The notes under the pieces were generated by a model. It had not been told where the DNA came from, ran no database searches, and worked only from the letters and a program-made list of their open reading frames with translations. Positions 11,270 through 23,550 of a stretch of DNA of 64,000 nt are shown here, one piece after another (within the stretch, counting starts at the first letter, position 1; each line of letters opens with the position of its first letter). The stretch is from Gymnopilus junonius. Taxonomy: Eukaryota > Basidiomycota > Agaricomycetes > Agaricales > Galerinaceae. The position numbers and the translations under genes were made by a program. The stretch covers positions 1 through 64,000 of the forward strand of contig JADNYJ010000056.1 of NCBI GenBank assembly GCA_015501075.1. The letters run 5' to 3'.

Positions 11270-13737
11270 CTAAATATATGTGGCTTTGATCAGGTCAGCC
11301 GCCTTCTCCGCTACTCCATACAAAGTAGCTGAAAGATGTGCGCTAACTTGCAAAGGCACGATAGACGCATCGACGACGCGCACGTTCGCTGTGTCATAAA
11401 TTCTAAGCTGGGAGTCAACCACGCCTAAAAGGAAGAGAAGCAGCTCTGCTGAGCTTGAATGGCCGATTTGGGCAGAGCTGGGAAGACAGACCCCCAAGAC
11501 CGCGTTTCATCATGGCAGCAGTTCCAATCGGATGAGCAACAGAGTTGAAGTTCGCCTTGATCCAAGATTGCCAGGCCGCATCTGTACCGCGCTGCGAGTT
11601 ATCTGGAACTGCACTACCTGGAGTCGTTTCACCTGTAGAGAGAGAACTTGCCGAAGAGAATGAGAACGGTTTAGCAGACGTATAATGCAGAGATGTACCT
11701 GAGCGGAGCCGTGGTCAGAACCTTACGTGCAAGGCGGGCACTAGCGACCTGGATGCTCATATCGACGTCAACACTGAAATAATTGACTGTTACTTTAGGT
11801 TTCATGAAAGGGTTCGTATTCTGTCATTAGATGGTCTTTCAGCTGGAACTGATTTGAAAAAACAATGGATCAATGAATTTACAATGATTTGGACATTTCC
11901 ACGGCTGAATGGGAGGAGATTCCAAACAAGAATTCCAAGAGTGCTGGAAGTAGAATTTGAGAAAGAATGCAAGGGTTGCAAGGGTTTGTCGCGTACTCTG
12001 GATATCCGACATCAAAAAATAGCTCGGAAACAGGAGCATTATTGTTGATTATTAAGTTTGCCTGTACTTGGAAGATCTGCTGTAGGGCAGCAGCCGACAA
12101 GCCATTGCCAGCTTGCGACGCAGCCCACGGTGCCAGAGAAGACTGAATATGAGATACGGCTGCATTAGCACTGGAGCCAAAGATTTGATACAAATTAGGG
12201 TAAGCAATGACGTCGGTTGGTCCACTGCCCCCCTCGTCGAATCCGTTTCCTCCTGCACCCAGGATGCTCATGGTCTAGAGAGTGGATAGAAACGATGTGA
12301 AACTAGTATATGGAAAATTATCTCCCTACCTGCTCCTGAAGATTACGGCCGACGGTCTTCAAGTCGTTTAACGTTTGGATTCCGAGGGGGCCAAGGATTG
12401 CTGAATCGCCGATTCCTGATAATTGGAGGAGAGCCGGAGTCTATCGTGAACGTTGATAATGAGTCAAGGTCAATGAGTTGAAATTAAACCTACTTGAATC
12501 GCACCAGCAGCTATAATGACCTCTCGCCTAGCAAATGCAGTATAACGCGTCGAGCCTCCACTTGCTGGTGCAAATTGAACACCGGAGGCAATGAGCGGGA
12601 GGGAGGTAGCATTGAAATTGATTTTAGTGACCTAAGTAGAGAAAGTCAATTTATCGGCTAGGTTACGTTGTGCTAGTAAGGCATGAGTTCCTACCTGGTA
12701 CGTGACGAGAGTTAGCCAGTTAGTACGCACGGTCTCGACAGGAGTAAAATAAGCTGCGGCTGATGAAGAGCGATGGTCGCTGTCATGCCAATTAATCGTC
12801 TAGAGAGCAACGTAACATCAACCAGCGTGTCCCAGTTGCAATGCGATAGCCGCAACACACAAGAGGAGTAACGGATACACAGTTAGGTGTTCCACCATTC
12901 AGATCTTTGTAATGATTAATTCCAGTCAGGCCGACAATTGTGTTCACAAAAGCTGGTTGCTGAGGACCTCCATACATAAGATCTGGATAAGTAACCTGAA
13001 CCGGACCTGAATAGCCATGATACGACGATATGAACTGCGCTCCCTTGGCCGCTTGTTGACTGTTGGGAGGAGAAAATGCTTCCGACTTTTTTAAATATGT
13101 TGTCAGATCATAGGAGGAAGGAAAGAGATTTATGGATGCCAACCTTTTTCATGTAGCTCCATAGGCCTTGCCAATTCCATCCTACGCTTGCTTCCGACGT
13201 TTCGAGCAAAGATGACCATGAATCATATTGCGCATTTAACCCACGAGTATAAGCAGCCCCATTAATTGATGCTAAATAACTTTCACCCAGGAGAGATTAT
13301 AGGAGAAATGGAGCGACTTACAGCCCCCTCCCAAAGTCTTTCCACTAACAAAAACATGAATATCCTCAAATGAGGAAACAGACTGAGAAAATGACATAGA
13401 ACTAACCCAATGATGGATTTTCCTTGCTCCGCTGGCCATGTCCATGCCAATTCAGTACCAAAGGCCTGACCATACTCATAGATGTCGTAGACGCGGGGTC
13501 GTTCCTGTTGTCCGCTCCGGCCTCGATTAGAAGAACAGTCACTGACGAGTCTTCTGCAAGGCGCGCAGCGACAGTAGTCCCCGTAAGACCCCCTCCAACA
13601 ACTATATAGTCGAATGTTTGCCCATTAGCGGCAGCAGCGGAAGTTGTTACCCCGGAAGAGCGTTTGAAGAGATTTGGAGAAGCGAAGGTACTGGCAATGA
13701 AGAGACCCAGATATATGATTTTCAGCAATAAGACCAT
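11270..13737 (-). CDS. Secreted GMC-family FAD oxidoreductase (aryl-alcohol/glucose-oxidase-like)
   Basis: FAD-dependent glucose-methanol-choline oxidoreductase, expected to be extracellular and to oxidise an alcohol or sugar while reducing O2 or a quinone; the substrate is not deducible. Starts at ATG 13737 with a signal peptide (MVLLLKIIYLGLFIASTFA). Motifs: ADP-binding VVGGGLTGTTVAARLAE...LLIEAGAD, GGGSSING, EVIIAAGAIQTPALLQLSGIG (second GMC signature), LLPFSRGNVQI, and the catalytic pair NSVAHPIGTAAM and VSAHLSAT, so both active-site histidines are present. Many short GT-AG introns; the C-terminal exon ends at TAG 11270. Odd: near 13493-13500 the frame shifts by one missing base between RNDP and RVYDIYEYG. 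A TATA box at 13789-13795 supports this start. Confidence 0.88.
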
Positions 13738-16578
13738 GTGGATTAGGGAGGGAAGAAGACTGAAGAAGGGAGTCAAATGAATGCTGCCTTTTATACTGCG
13801 ATCCGAATGGCATTAAGAGTTATGTAAAAATGAGCAAAATGACCGCCGCCAGTGTGGCGTAAGTGCTAGGTCAAAGTGCCCTGCGAAATAAGAGACCAGA
13901 GTGGCATTCTAAGCTGCCCTAGACTGCTTAACAGACCTCATTCAGTATATATTTGCTTCCCTTTTGAAATATGTCCGTCCTCCTGACGTCGAATACAATG
14001 ACTTTGATCCTCAGTCCTCGTAACGCGAAGCCAAGGTGGACCAGCCATTCTCTAATCCGGGATAAGTAGGTACAATCATTCTGGCCACATGAACTCACGT
14101 CCTTGGCACACCCTCTGTAAACCAGAGTTCTGTGGAAGTGCTGTTAGAAATCTGATAAGGCCATTTCGGTGATCCGTTGAAAGTGACCTTGGCAGGGAAT
14201 TGAATACTTTGGTTTCGTATTTAGTGGTCAACCAAGGATTGCAACTTCATAGCGAGGTCTCGAAAGAATCGCCTTCGACATGGATCGCTCGCAATGGCAG
14301 GAATGACTGTAGAAATCGTGACGGGGTGCCCCGGAAGTCGTGCCGCGCGAGAACCGCCCGGAACCACCGATTGGCGTCTAATTATAGTTCTCACGTGGCT
14401 GTCGGGCATTGGACGCCGAAAATGGCCATTAGAATTTAGCGTCATACCTTTGAGCCAACCGTGAACCTCAAATTTCAATTCAACATGTATTGCTATTCCT
14501 AATACTTGCAGCAATTGTATTGTGTAAAGTGGAGAAATCGTATTGTGTGCAAAATGTCAGAAGGTTTGCATAATTAGCGCAGTTCGAGATTATTGGCCCC
14601 AATCGGTTGATCAAATATCTCGACAGACTCAACGACTCGGACTCGGATGCCAGTGGACACACTATTGTAAGCGCCATTGCAGATATTTTCCAGAAGGCGT
14701 GACTTTGAAATTCTTTTAGATTTCCATATTGATGCAGGCGATGCCAATGAATATACATTATGCTTTGTTGTCCTGAACGCAGGTCTTAGATGCGACTCGC
14801 AGCGTCGCGTCAACATCATTGAGCGTGATTAGGCAAACGAAGCAAGCTATAGACTTGAATACTAAGTGTCGGGCCGGTATAGCTGTCTTTATTGGCCATT
14901 TTTGTGGTGTCCTGGCTCCCTTTACCCCGAACTACCGCTAGAATGTCTGCGTCTAGGGTCTGATTTTGTGTGCAATATTATTCAACAATCGTTGCGCTCA
15001 CTGTCTCTTTGATTTCACAGGAATAACTCCGTTCATATTTTGGATTTGGAGATCTCATGCTTTCTATCTTCTTATCAGATGAGCCTGAGGGAGTTGTGAA
15101 TCAAAGTCTGATCTGTGGCTCTCCCCCTTCAAGTCCACGATTGATAAAAAGTCCGTCCTTTTCATGGGCATGATTCAAGATTTGATCGGGCATCTATTCC
15201 GTTCTTTTAAACCAACATCGCACCACGCTCAAGCTTTACATCCGAGACTAGAACGCGTCCTGGTCTTTAATCTGATATTTCTTGTTCTCCGTGGAATTTC
15301 CAATGGTTGTTTACCACCCTCATAAAAGCCTATTTCGACGTATCTCAAGGCGAAGAGTATTCTCTCTGGGCAATAATTATCATTCTCGATCTCTTTTTTT
15401 ACATCATGGTGTTCATGGTGATTTTGAGGTCTCCTTCGTGCGACCTCAGCGGCTGTTTCAAGGAATCGATAAGTCAAAGTAGGTCGATTCTCTCGTTTAT
15501 ATAGCGGTGTCATTCTATTCCAGCCATCAGTTATTCCTAGGCCACGAAAGTCGGTGGCTGTCGAGACACTCAGAGGTGGTGCACCAATTTCTGGAAGAAT
15601 TCTTTCGAAAGTCTTATCTTACAGCTTAGTCCATTTCCTTGTCATAAACGGAAATCGCCCTAGACGCGGGCATAAAAAGCTTTGCCTCGCGCCTGTATTC
15701 TCTGACCTTCCCATGAACCTCTGATCAAGTTCTCTGTGTGGCGTTCAATACAAACGAACGCGAGGTCATCAACGTTAATTGTTAACCAGCACACTGGGTC
15801 CTAACCTGGGACACGTCTGATAGGTACCATCTTCTTTTAAATCAGCCAATGTATTGGGGCCGCCTTGAAAAGTAACGCGGGAAGAAGAATTTCTCTATTT
15901 AGGACTATTTTGAGGTTGAACTGACTTTCTATTTCGTCATTAGTTCAAACAGGCTCCCGCGATTAGTTGACATTCACTCACACAGACGCTCGCTTGACAA
16001 TTCCAGACGGTCGGTATAGGTCCTCGAGTTGCTTCTTAACAAAACGCTATTGGACTTTGAATCCCTTTTTGTATCTTGTTACAACAATGTCAAGTCATAC
16101 CGCGTCAGCAAGGAAGAGGCATGATAGAAAATATCACGAGTATAAAGTCTAGAAAAATATATAGCCTTCGTAAGATAATCAAGGCTCGTCAGTAACTAAT
16201 AGGACCAATGGTAACCGTGCCACATAGACGACCAATCGATAGAAGGGAAGAGAGGTAAATAGATAAGAAAGAGGTAAAAAAAAAACTCAGTATATACATT
16301 TCCAAATCCAGACCACAGTCATTCAGCCCTTCCACCAATTCAGACGCTGCCGAGGTTCCAAAACAAAAAGGGCGGGGAAGAGAGTCAAAGAAGAAAAGCA
16401 GTTATGAAACATGATATAGTAGATGGAATGTTGGATAGGACGATATAGGAAAAGTATGATTACCCAGGAATTTTGCATACATTTTTGTCGCTGCCATCGG
16501 CAATGGTGGACCCCGTCACAGTGAGGTCGACATCGCTAGGTCACGGGCGTATTACAGCACTTGTCAATTCAAAACATC
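13738..16578. other. Gene-poor region of about 2.8 kb
   Basis: Lies upstream of the GMC oxidoreductase and downstream of the transcription factor. ORFs up to 97 codons on both strands lack ATG, splice or family support. No inverted repeat or transposon end was recognised. Confidence 0.4.
13789..13795 (-). promoter_or_regulatory. TATA box of the GMC oxidoreductase
   Basis: TATAAAA on the minus strand, about 52 bp upstream of ATG 13737. Initiation about 30 bp downstream of it would exclude the in-frame TTG extension beginning at 13776 and supports the chosen ATG. Confidence 0.6.
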
Positions 16579-18887
16579 TTAAGAACTTCCTTGTCCTTGA
16601 AGATATATATCACTGCACGGCTTCAACCCTTGTCTTTGCGCCTCAGCAACGTGGACGAGGATACTAGCCGGAGAAGGGTCACTGAGGGTCGGATCAAGGG
16701 CGTACTGGAGCTCCGTCGCCTGCACCTGGGATTGCAGGATCGGCTGATGTTGACGATGGGAATAATCTGTCATCAACAAACGAGCGCGACCTCCAAGGCC
16801 ACTAGCAGCAGCTGAGGCAGAGGGGCCTAGTCTAGCAGGCGCCAGCGAGCCTGTCGCAACACCCATGCCACCGTTGCCACTCATGCTCATATGAGCTGAA
16901 TTGAGACAACTGCCCTGTGCCATCGTGGTCGACGACGACGGGGGAGCCGTGGAGGTAGTTGGGATGCGAGAGCTGCTTAGGACCTTTCTCATCAACTTTG
17001 GATGCGCTGTCTCAGAAACTTTGGACGACATAAACGTACCTCGGAGGAAGGGTCAGGCCATCTGGAGGCTCCCTGGTCTAACAACTCATCGTATGTCCTT
17101 TGATGATGAGACATCTGCGCATGGTGCGACTGCAGTTGGCTATGGTGCGACACGAACGTCTCCGGGGGAGGGAGGTAAGTGAGCGTATCTTCCTCGACGC
17201 CGTAGTTGGCGAGACTGTGCCCCCCGTGGACGAGGACATTGCCTGCTTGGTCTATGATACCCGACGGATACTCGCCTTGCGTCTGCATCTGGGGCACTTC
17301 GCGACTTCTAGGACGAACATGTTCTGATGGAAGACTATGGAGCTGATGTTGCTGCTGGCCGACGGCGTTGGGATGCTTTGACATTGATTAATGTCTACGA
17401 GAAGTAGTGCAAAAAAAATTACTCGCCTGTACTTGATCGCTCTGGGTCACAGAGAATAATTCTCGGTCCTGATGCGAAAATGGTTGACTCTCATACTGTT
17501 CCTGGTACCTGTAGTAGGGATCTGTCGTGCAAGAGTTGTCTCTTAGTAAGGCATTGACGTTCCCGCCTGCGAGACGATAAAGGCCAGAAGCGGCGCTCAG
17601 CTGCTTCAACTGTAGGTCGGGTGGCCGCGACCTCGACGTCCTGCTCTCGCTAAGAGAGTGCAAATTCCTACTGATTGTGGACCCGTATGAATCAAGGTCA
17701 CTGCCGCTGCTCGTGAGCATTGACATGTAGCCATGGTGCGCAGGGGCTGACGGTCCTTTGAGCGGGCTTCGTAGGCTACTTTGGTTCTGAGACATCTCTG
17801 AGGGATGCTCTGACGAGCTGCTGCTGTGTATACTCGACGTTCTGTTTCGAGAGGTAGTCTCGGATGCACTGGTCAGTGAGTCACTAGGAGAAGTGGTATC
17901 TGGAACCGCGATGTGGGAGGGGCCTTGAAGGCTGCCGCCGCCTCCTGTCGGAACAGCGATGCTGCTCCTGGACTTTGGCTTGTTAGGTCCTCGTACACGA
18001 CCTTCCTTGGCGTACTCGCAAGCGAGGCCGCGAGTGATACAGCGTTTACAAGACGGATGCTCGCCGCTGCACTGTGAAAAAAGAGGTAGGAGATTGATCA
18101 ATGACTTATCACTTGGAAATTTCGATAAAGACGACACATATGTGCCCGCCAGTCCCCCTTGTGAGGCGGGAGAGGGCACGATAAAGAGGTGAAACAGACG
18201 AGGAACAGAAATCGCTGGCAGTGAAGGGTCAATGCTCACTTTCGCTTTCCTCGTGCGACATTTCTCGCATGCCTGGGCAGTACGGAGTCGAGGGTGCTCC
18301 GGGGTGCGATAAAAGATACCTGTAGCGGGGTCCAGCGAGCCAGCAAAGGTGAGGCGCGAGTTCGTTCCGGTGGATGGCAAGCCAGAGGAGCTGCCATGAC
18401 TGAGACCTACCCCTGGTCCCTGTCCTTTGTAATGAGCTGGCTGGTGCGCTGGCGGGGGCGACAGTCGAGTCGGGGGGAAAGGCGACGGACAAGGGAATGA
18501 TGCAGAGGGATAAGACACGGAAATGGGACTGGGATCTGATTGAGTATATTGCTGTGAGACACGCAGTTGGTAAGGAGTCCATCCGTGCGGCGGCTCGTGG
18601 CTCGCCAGTTGTGGTTGGTGCTGTAGAGTGGCAAAGGATGAAGGAGAGGGTTGGACGGAATGATGGGAGGTTAGAACGTGCGGGTCTAAGGAGCGATTGG
18701 AGGAGGAGTTCATATTCTCCTGCCGGGTGAATAGCGGGTATGCGTGCGGGAGCGGATGAATCTGGGAGGACGAAGCGGCAAATTGCTGGGTGTCTGAGTG
18801 CGACTCCAATTCCGCGTATTGTAAATACCGCTCGTCGTCCTCTTGGTATAGAGGATGTTGCTGACTGGTGTCGTTGTACATCGACAT
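16579..18887 (-). CDS. Zn2Cys6 fungal transcription factor
   Basis: Sequence-specific nuclear transcription factor. ATG 18887; long low-complexity Ser/Pro/Gln/His-rich N-terminus (about residues 1-205), then the binuclear zinc cluster ACEKCRTRKAK | CSGEHPSCKRCITRGLACEY with spacing C-x2-C-x6-C...C-x2-C-x6-C, followed by a basic linker (GRVRGPNKPKSR). The rest is Ser-rich disorder with a Gly/Ala segment (MAQGSCLNSAHMSM...) and a C-terminal helix-like ending at TAA 16579. Introns: 18072-18239 lies inside the zinc cluster, in phase and without a stop; further introns near 17340-17400 (GTACAG or GC donor) and 16980-17040. No Fungal_trans middle homology region recognised. Its targets are unknown; the GMC gene downstream is a neighbour but co-regulation is not shown. 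Confidence 0.82.
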
Positions 18888-21800
18888 GCAGGTCTCCGTT
18901 ATATCCCCCGTCCGCGAAAAGGAAGGAAGAGTCGAACGAAATTATCTATGTAAAGAAATGAATTAAACGGGTGCGTGGGGCCTTCTTGCCTTTGCCAGTT
19001 ATTGTGTATGTTCGAGTTACTGCCGAGCTCCGGTCTCGTAGGCAGCCACGGATCCCAATTCTGTATATCGATCGTAGGGTTCTTGAATTTCGATCCGATT
19101 TGTAAAGGAAAGACGGAGAGCACCTACCCCAGATCCCGTACGAAGTCCACCCCGAAATTTCAGAACCTTTCGTCGCTATATGGCGATTTGTACGTGTTGA
19201 TAGTGAATTTCTGCAGCCAGTCTGAAGATTTCTTTGAGCCCTACGCTGCACAGTCGAATTACAGGCGGAGGCGACGTACGGAGACGGAAGAAAGTTGTAC
19301 GAATTAAGGAGATTACATACTTCTGGTTTCGGAGCGGCACATACCACATCGGGGAGGTCAACTTTTTGTACTAATTTTTAGTTTTCAATGTCCGCGGCTT
19401 CAAATAGCACCATACAGCCCTAAATCTGGGCGTCAATACATGTCGTCCTGCACCCTTGAGCGTGTTGTCCACATGCATTAGCTGACACACATACCCCGCT
19501 TCTTCGGCGAGAAAGTGCACTCCAGGTAAGCTTCCTTATTCTGTCATTGGGTGGCGTCTTCAAACGAAAGAGGCTGTCATTACCAAGTCCCTAATCGCCA
19601 ACCAACTCAATTGAATCCACTAAAATATCGTTCGAAAGAACAATATCCAAGCTTTGGGTGATTGACCGCTGTTGGCAGACTTAGACATCAGTCATCAAAT
19701 TTTGATTTCATTCTAATCTGGATTCCTTATTACCTGCGAACAGTGGCTTATTACATTACATTGACTAAGGGTAATAGTGGGTAAATAGGCCACCATATTT
19801 TACATGGAGCCAATGTCTACTAGGAAGACAATGAACTCTGTTGCTGTCTGACAAAATTTCTGGCCTATGTCACGACCATGGTCAATCCTGAAGAACAGAA
19901 CATAAAGGAACCACAATGTACCATGCTTTAGCATGCCTACACCAATCTGTGGCGTTGGTCGCTCGATAAAACCCTCGACTATCCTACGTACAACAACTCC
20001 TGTTACGACTCCAATCAGTGTCTAATTTTGGTATGCCCAGGCCTGGATGTGTATGAACTGTCAACCTTGTCCGGACCGGGACCGCGCATATATTCCACCC
20101 AGATTTGAAGCCTTTGAGCTTGTCAGATCTCAGTCAGGATATTCCCCTTCCAATTTGGTACCTTATCAATGTGCTCAAGAGTGCGAGTTGTGAGATTTAA
20201 AACACCTCTTCTGTCACCGAACAGCTGGCAATCAAACGGTAAACTTGACTCAACCTCCAGGAGTCAAAGAGTCAATCAGCCTCATGCCAAGTGTCAGCCC
20301 ATTTGCAGCAGTTGGCTCTTTATAAATGAGTTCGCCCCGTCCAATTTCATTATCGAGCTCCACTTGCAGAATGCTCCTAATAAGAGACCATTGTAATATG
20401 TAGCGTCGTCCATCCATGGTCAACCTCGTCCGACTAACTGGCCTGGTTCTCGCCTCTTCTAATCCCATCAGTGTAGAGGTTGACATGAGCCTAGAGCTAC
20501 AATAACACGTTACACGCGTCCGTGCGCCACCTGTGTCGGCTTATCTGGCATCTTGGAATTTAAATAACAATTTTCTATTGTACCGCGCTCCCCTGCATCA
20601 ACCGTCAGTTTAGAGCCATTGAAAGGCTCCTCGTAGAGACTTTCCTCGGCCTTTGATAGCGATGGACGACAAAAAGAATATAAGCATCCGAGTCAGCGGT
20701 CAGACTCCCAGATTACTAGATCAAATTTAGGAAGGGTAAAAGTCAAACTTTACGCCAAGAAAACAAGGTACATCGACGGGGACTTCCTTTGTCAACGATA
20801 AAAAAAATCTTTAAACCCTAACAATTTACTAGCGGCTTTAGTAATATTATCTTTGCCAGGTTCTCCTTTCGCGGGAGAAAACTTGAGTACTGAGATGGGT
20901 GGAGAGGAGAGGAGGATCTTGCAAAGAAGTCCTCAAGAAAAAGAAGAGGAAGTCTGAAGAAGGACGCCTACCGCCGGCTTCAACTGAATTGAGGAAGACC
21001 GAATTACGAACATGTTCTTGAAATTCTCGTCGGGTCGTTGTTCGGTGTGGTTTGTCATCCTCCGACTCGTCCTCCGACTCCGTTGATCAGATTCGATAAT
21101 GTCCTACGCAAAATTCTCATGAAGGTAATGCTGAGAATTCTTGGAAAAGTCTGCTGGTTACAGTTACTCTGAAGGCTGTCTTCTGATTCGGCGAGGGCCA
21201 TTCTTCCATCTTGCGGATGGCAATTTACGTGTATGTTCAGCAAAAAGTGCGCACAGCTTAGATACTTGCATGAGCATTGAATGGCACTGGGCGTACTATT
21301 GAATCGATCTTAAGTTACTAGCAAATACGGAGCTTCTGGTGAACTCCTAATAAGTAATAAAGGCCTGGATCTGACGGGATCTGGACATTGACAAGAAATT
21401 TATATCTAGCGCACTGTTCAACCTCCCAGTTTTTTTACGTTCTGCAGTTGAGACAATATTTTGGACCCAACAAATGGGACACGGTCGTCATGCTATTGAA
21501 GTAGTTTCTTTTAGAGTATGTCGCTCACCGAAATCCAGATATAAATTGAACGGGACAGACAACACTGAGACTCCCTGCCGCGAAGCTCGGTTGCTGACAG
21601 AGCCACCGGCGAACTCTGAAAGCTACGTTCATCTTCTCAGCCTTGGTTCACGCGACTCTCAAGTCTCTCAGTTCATGTCCTACACGATAATTTCTGGACT
21701 CATAAATGCAGTTGATGTTATTGGAGTCAATGCGCCAATGATTCGTTTTATTCGTCTATATAGAATATGAGGCAACAAATGTTCGGGCCATTGAATTTGG

Positions 21801-23550
21801 AGCGAGAGACACCCAGATTTACTATCTGATGGCCTAAAATCATGAATCGAATGAAAGAAGACAGTTCTGTGAGCGTTTCAGGCTCTGAGAAGGTGAATTT
21901 CGACGTGTGCGCCACCAAATTCGAGGACGATGGGGTCATTTGGTCAAATAAACTTCGAGTGTTCATGCAATTGAAGTAATAGTATCGTCCCTATTACTTC
22001 ATCTTGTTTCTATTATAGTCCACCTTTTCTCACAAAGTAACTGTCTGCTCACTTTGAGACCAGTCTTGAGTAAGAGAAAAAGTCTTTGATTCTCTCTTGC
22101 AGGACGCAGTGCGCTCGAATAACGTGCACGATGATCCTGATCTTAGAGTGCCAAGCCACATGTCAATCTCCGACGGAGATGAGGATCCTTCATCCGCTTA
22201 GGCGCGTGGAGAGCGCCGAAGAGACCTAGAAAGGAAAGTAGTCTCACACAGAGCAGATGCTGCGCCACGCAAATCTTCCACGCTCGTGGCATCATTGGCC
22301 TCGTTGTTTTAGAAGCTGGGAAATTCTGAGCTGCAGATCCACCTTTGCGCCAGGAGAAGCCGGAAAGATGTGACGGTTTCCGTCTGTGTCTGTGTCCGTG
22401 TTGAAGGTCAATATTCTGAGCTTCGAATGACGGAAAGATCCAGATCCAATGCATTAGCAAAGACCGCATTTTTTGAAAAAGGTTTATTCATAGTAGTAAT
22501 GGATTGTGGCCGCGGAGGAAGTTATATCAGTTTTAGAACTTGAATCGGAAACCCTTGTCATGTGGTATCTATCCCATTTGAGTCCAGATACGCACCCATC
22601 TGGACGCGTTCAAAAAATTTCTGTGACATTAACAAGAAATAGACTGCATATATAATATATCAGGTTTTGAAGCACTTTCATGAAGTATGCCGGGAATAAT
22701 GTTAACTTTGGTATATTTGTTTGAAGGTGCCTTAATCATTGCGCTCGAGGGTAAGGTATGCATCTTGATTGGGATTTTCGACATAGTTGTGTATTCAAGG
22801 CATTTGTATTTTAGGAGCAACAGCATTTTTATATGATCGTGAATTTGGGATGCGTAGAGATTTTGGGTGCCCCGATATAAAACATGGCATGATGATGCTG
22901 AAGACGTCTCCATTTCTTGAGCGCGAAGAGGAACTTTGTTTTTTCCTTGCCTCCGGAACATCGTGCCAAAACAACGTAAAATCTGCAGAGAGGAGTACAC
23001 CTGGAATGCCTGGTTGATGTTAACTCCTCCGAAGGTCCATACCTCGGCCTTGATACAAATCTCAAAAGTGTCTGCACTGTACGCAGCAAATAGGGGCAAA
23101 TAACGCGAGCACGTTAATCACGTGAAGGTCTGGGCCGACTGTGACTCTGGAGTCTGAGCCAACTGTGACTTCACTCTGCTGCCTCTTGGAACCAGCCTCG
23201 TTGTCGATTACAGCCTCGTCATTGCAGACTGGGTGCTCGCCAGCCGATTTCGTCCGAATAGCTCCATTTTTGCTCATCTCTGGGGTCGTTGTCAATCTCG
23301 CCTTATTCAAAATCGAATTTTCGGTGGTTGATTGTCGCGTGGCTACGCGAGTGACCACCAAAACATTGAAGTTTGCCCATTGAGTGAATATATGCGCTGA
23401 TTAACAAGCTACTTTGTATCTCGGACTCGCTATATGCGTGAGTAAATCTCCACGTTCATGACTCTTCCTGATACACCTCCGTCGTCTAGAATAGAAAAGT
23501 TTCTTTGGAGTCCACTACAAGTTATGCCTTTGAAAACTGGAAGACGAAGA
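18888..23550. other. Gene-poor region of about 4.7 kb
   Basis: The longest stretch without a supported gene. ORFs at 18946-19361, 20169-20486, 21474-21770, 21748-21966, 22143-22469, 22629-23099 and 23062-23361 lack ATG starts, in-phase introns or recognisable similarity. The 23062-23361 frame looks protein-like but starts at TTG with no upstream ATG. No transposon ends recognised. Confidence 0.4.

Noticed and set aside
13774..13776. Upstream start for the GMC oxidoreductase
   Set aside because: The codon is TTG and lies too close to the TATA box to be in the mRNA.
23062..23361. Minus-strand protein-like ORF (Thr/Lys-rich)
   Set aside because: Begins at TTG, no in-frame ATG upstream, no convincing splice to one.
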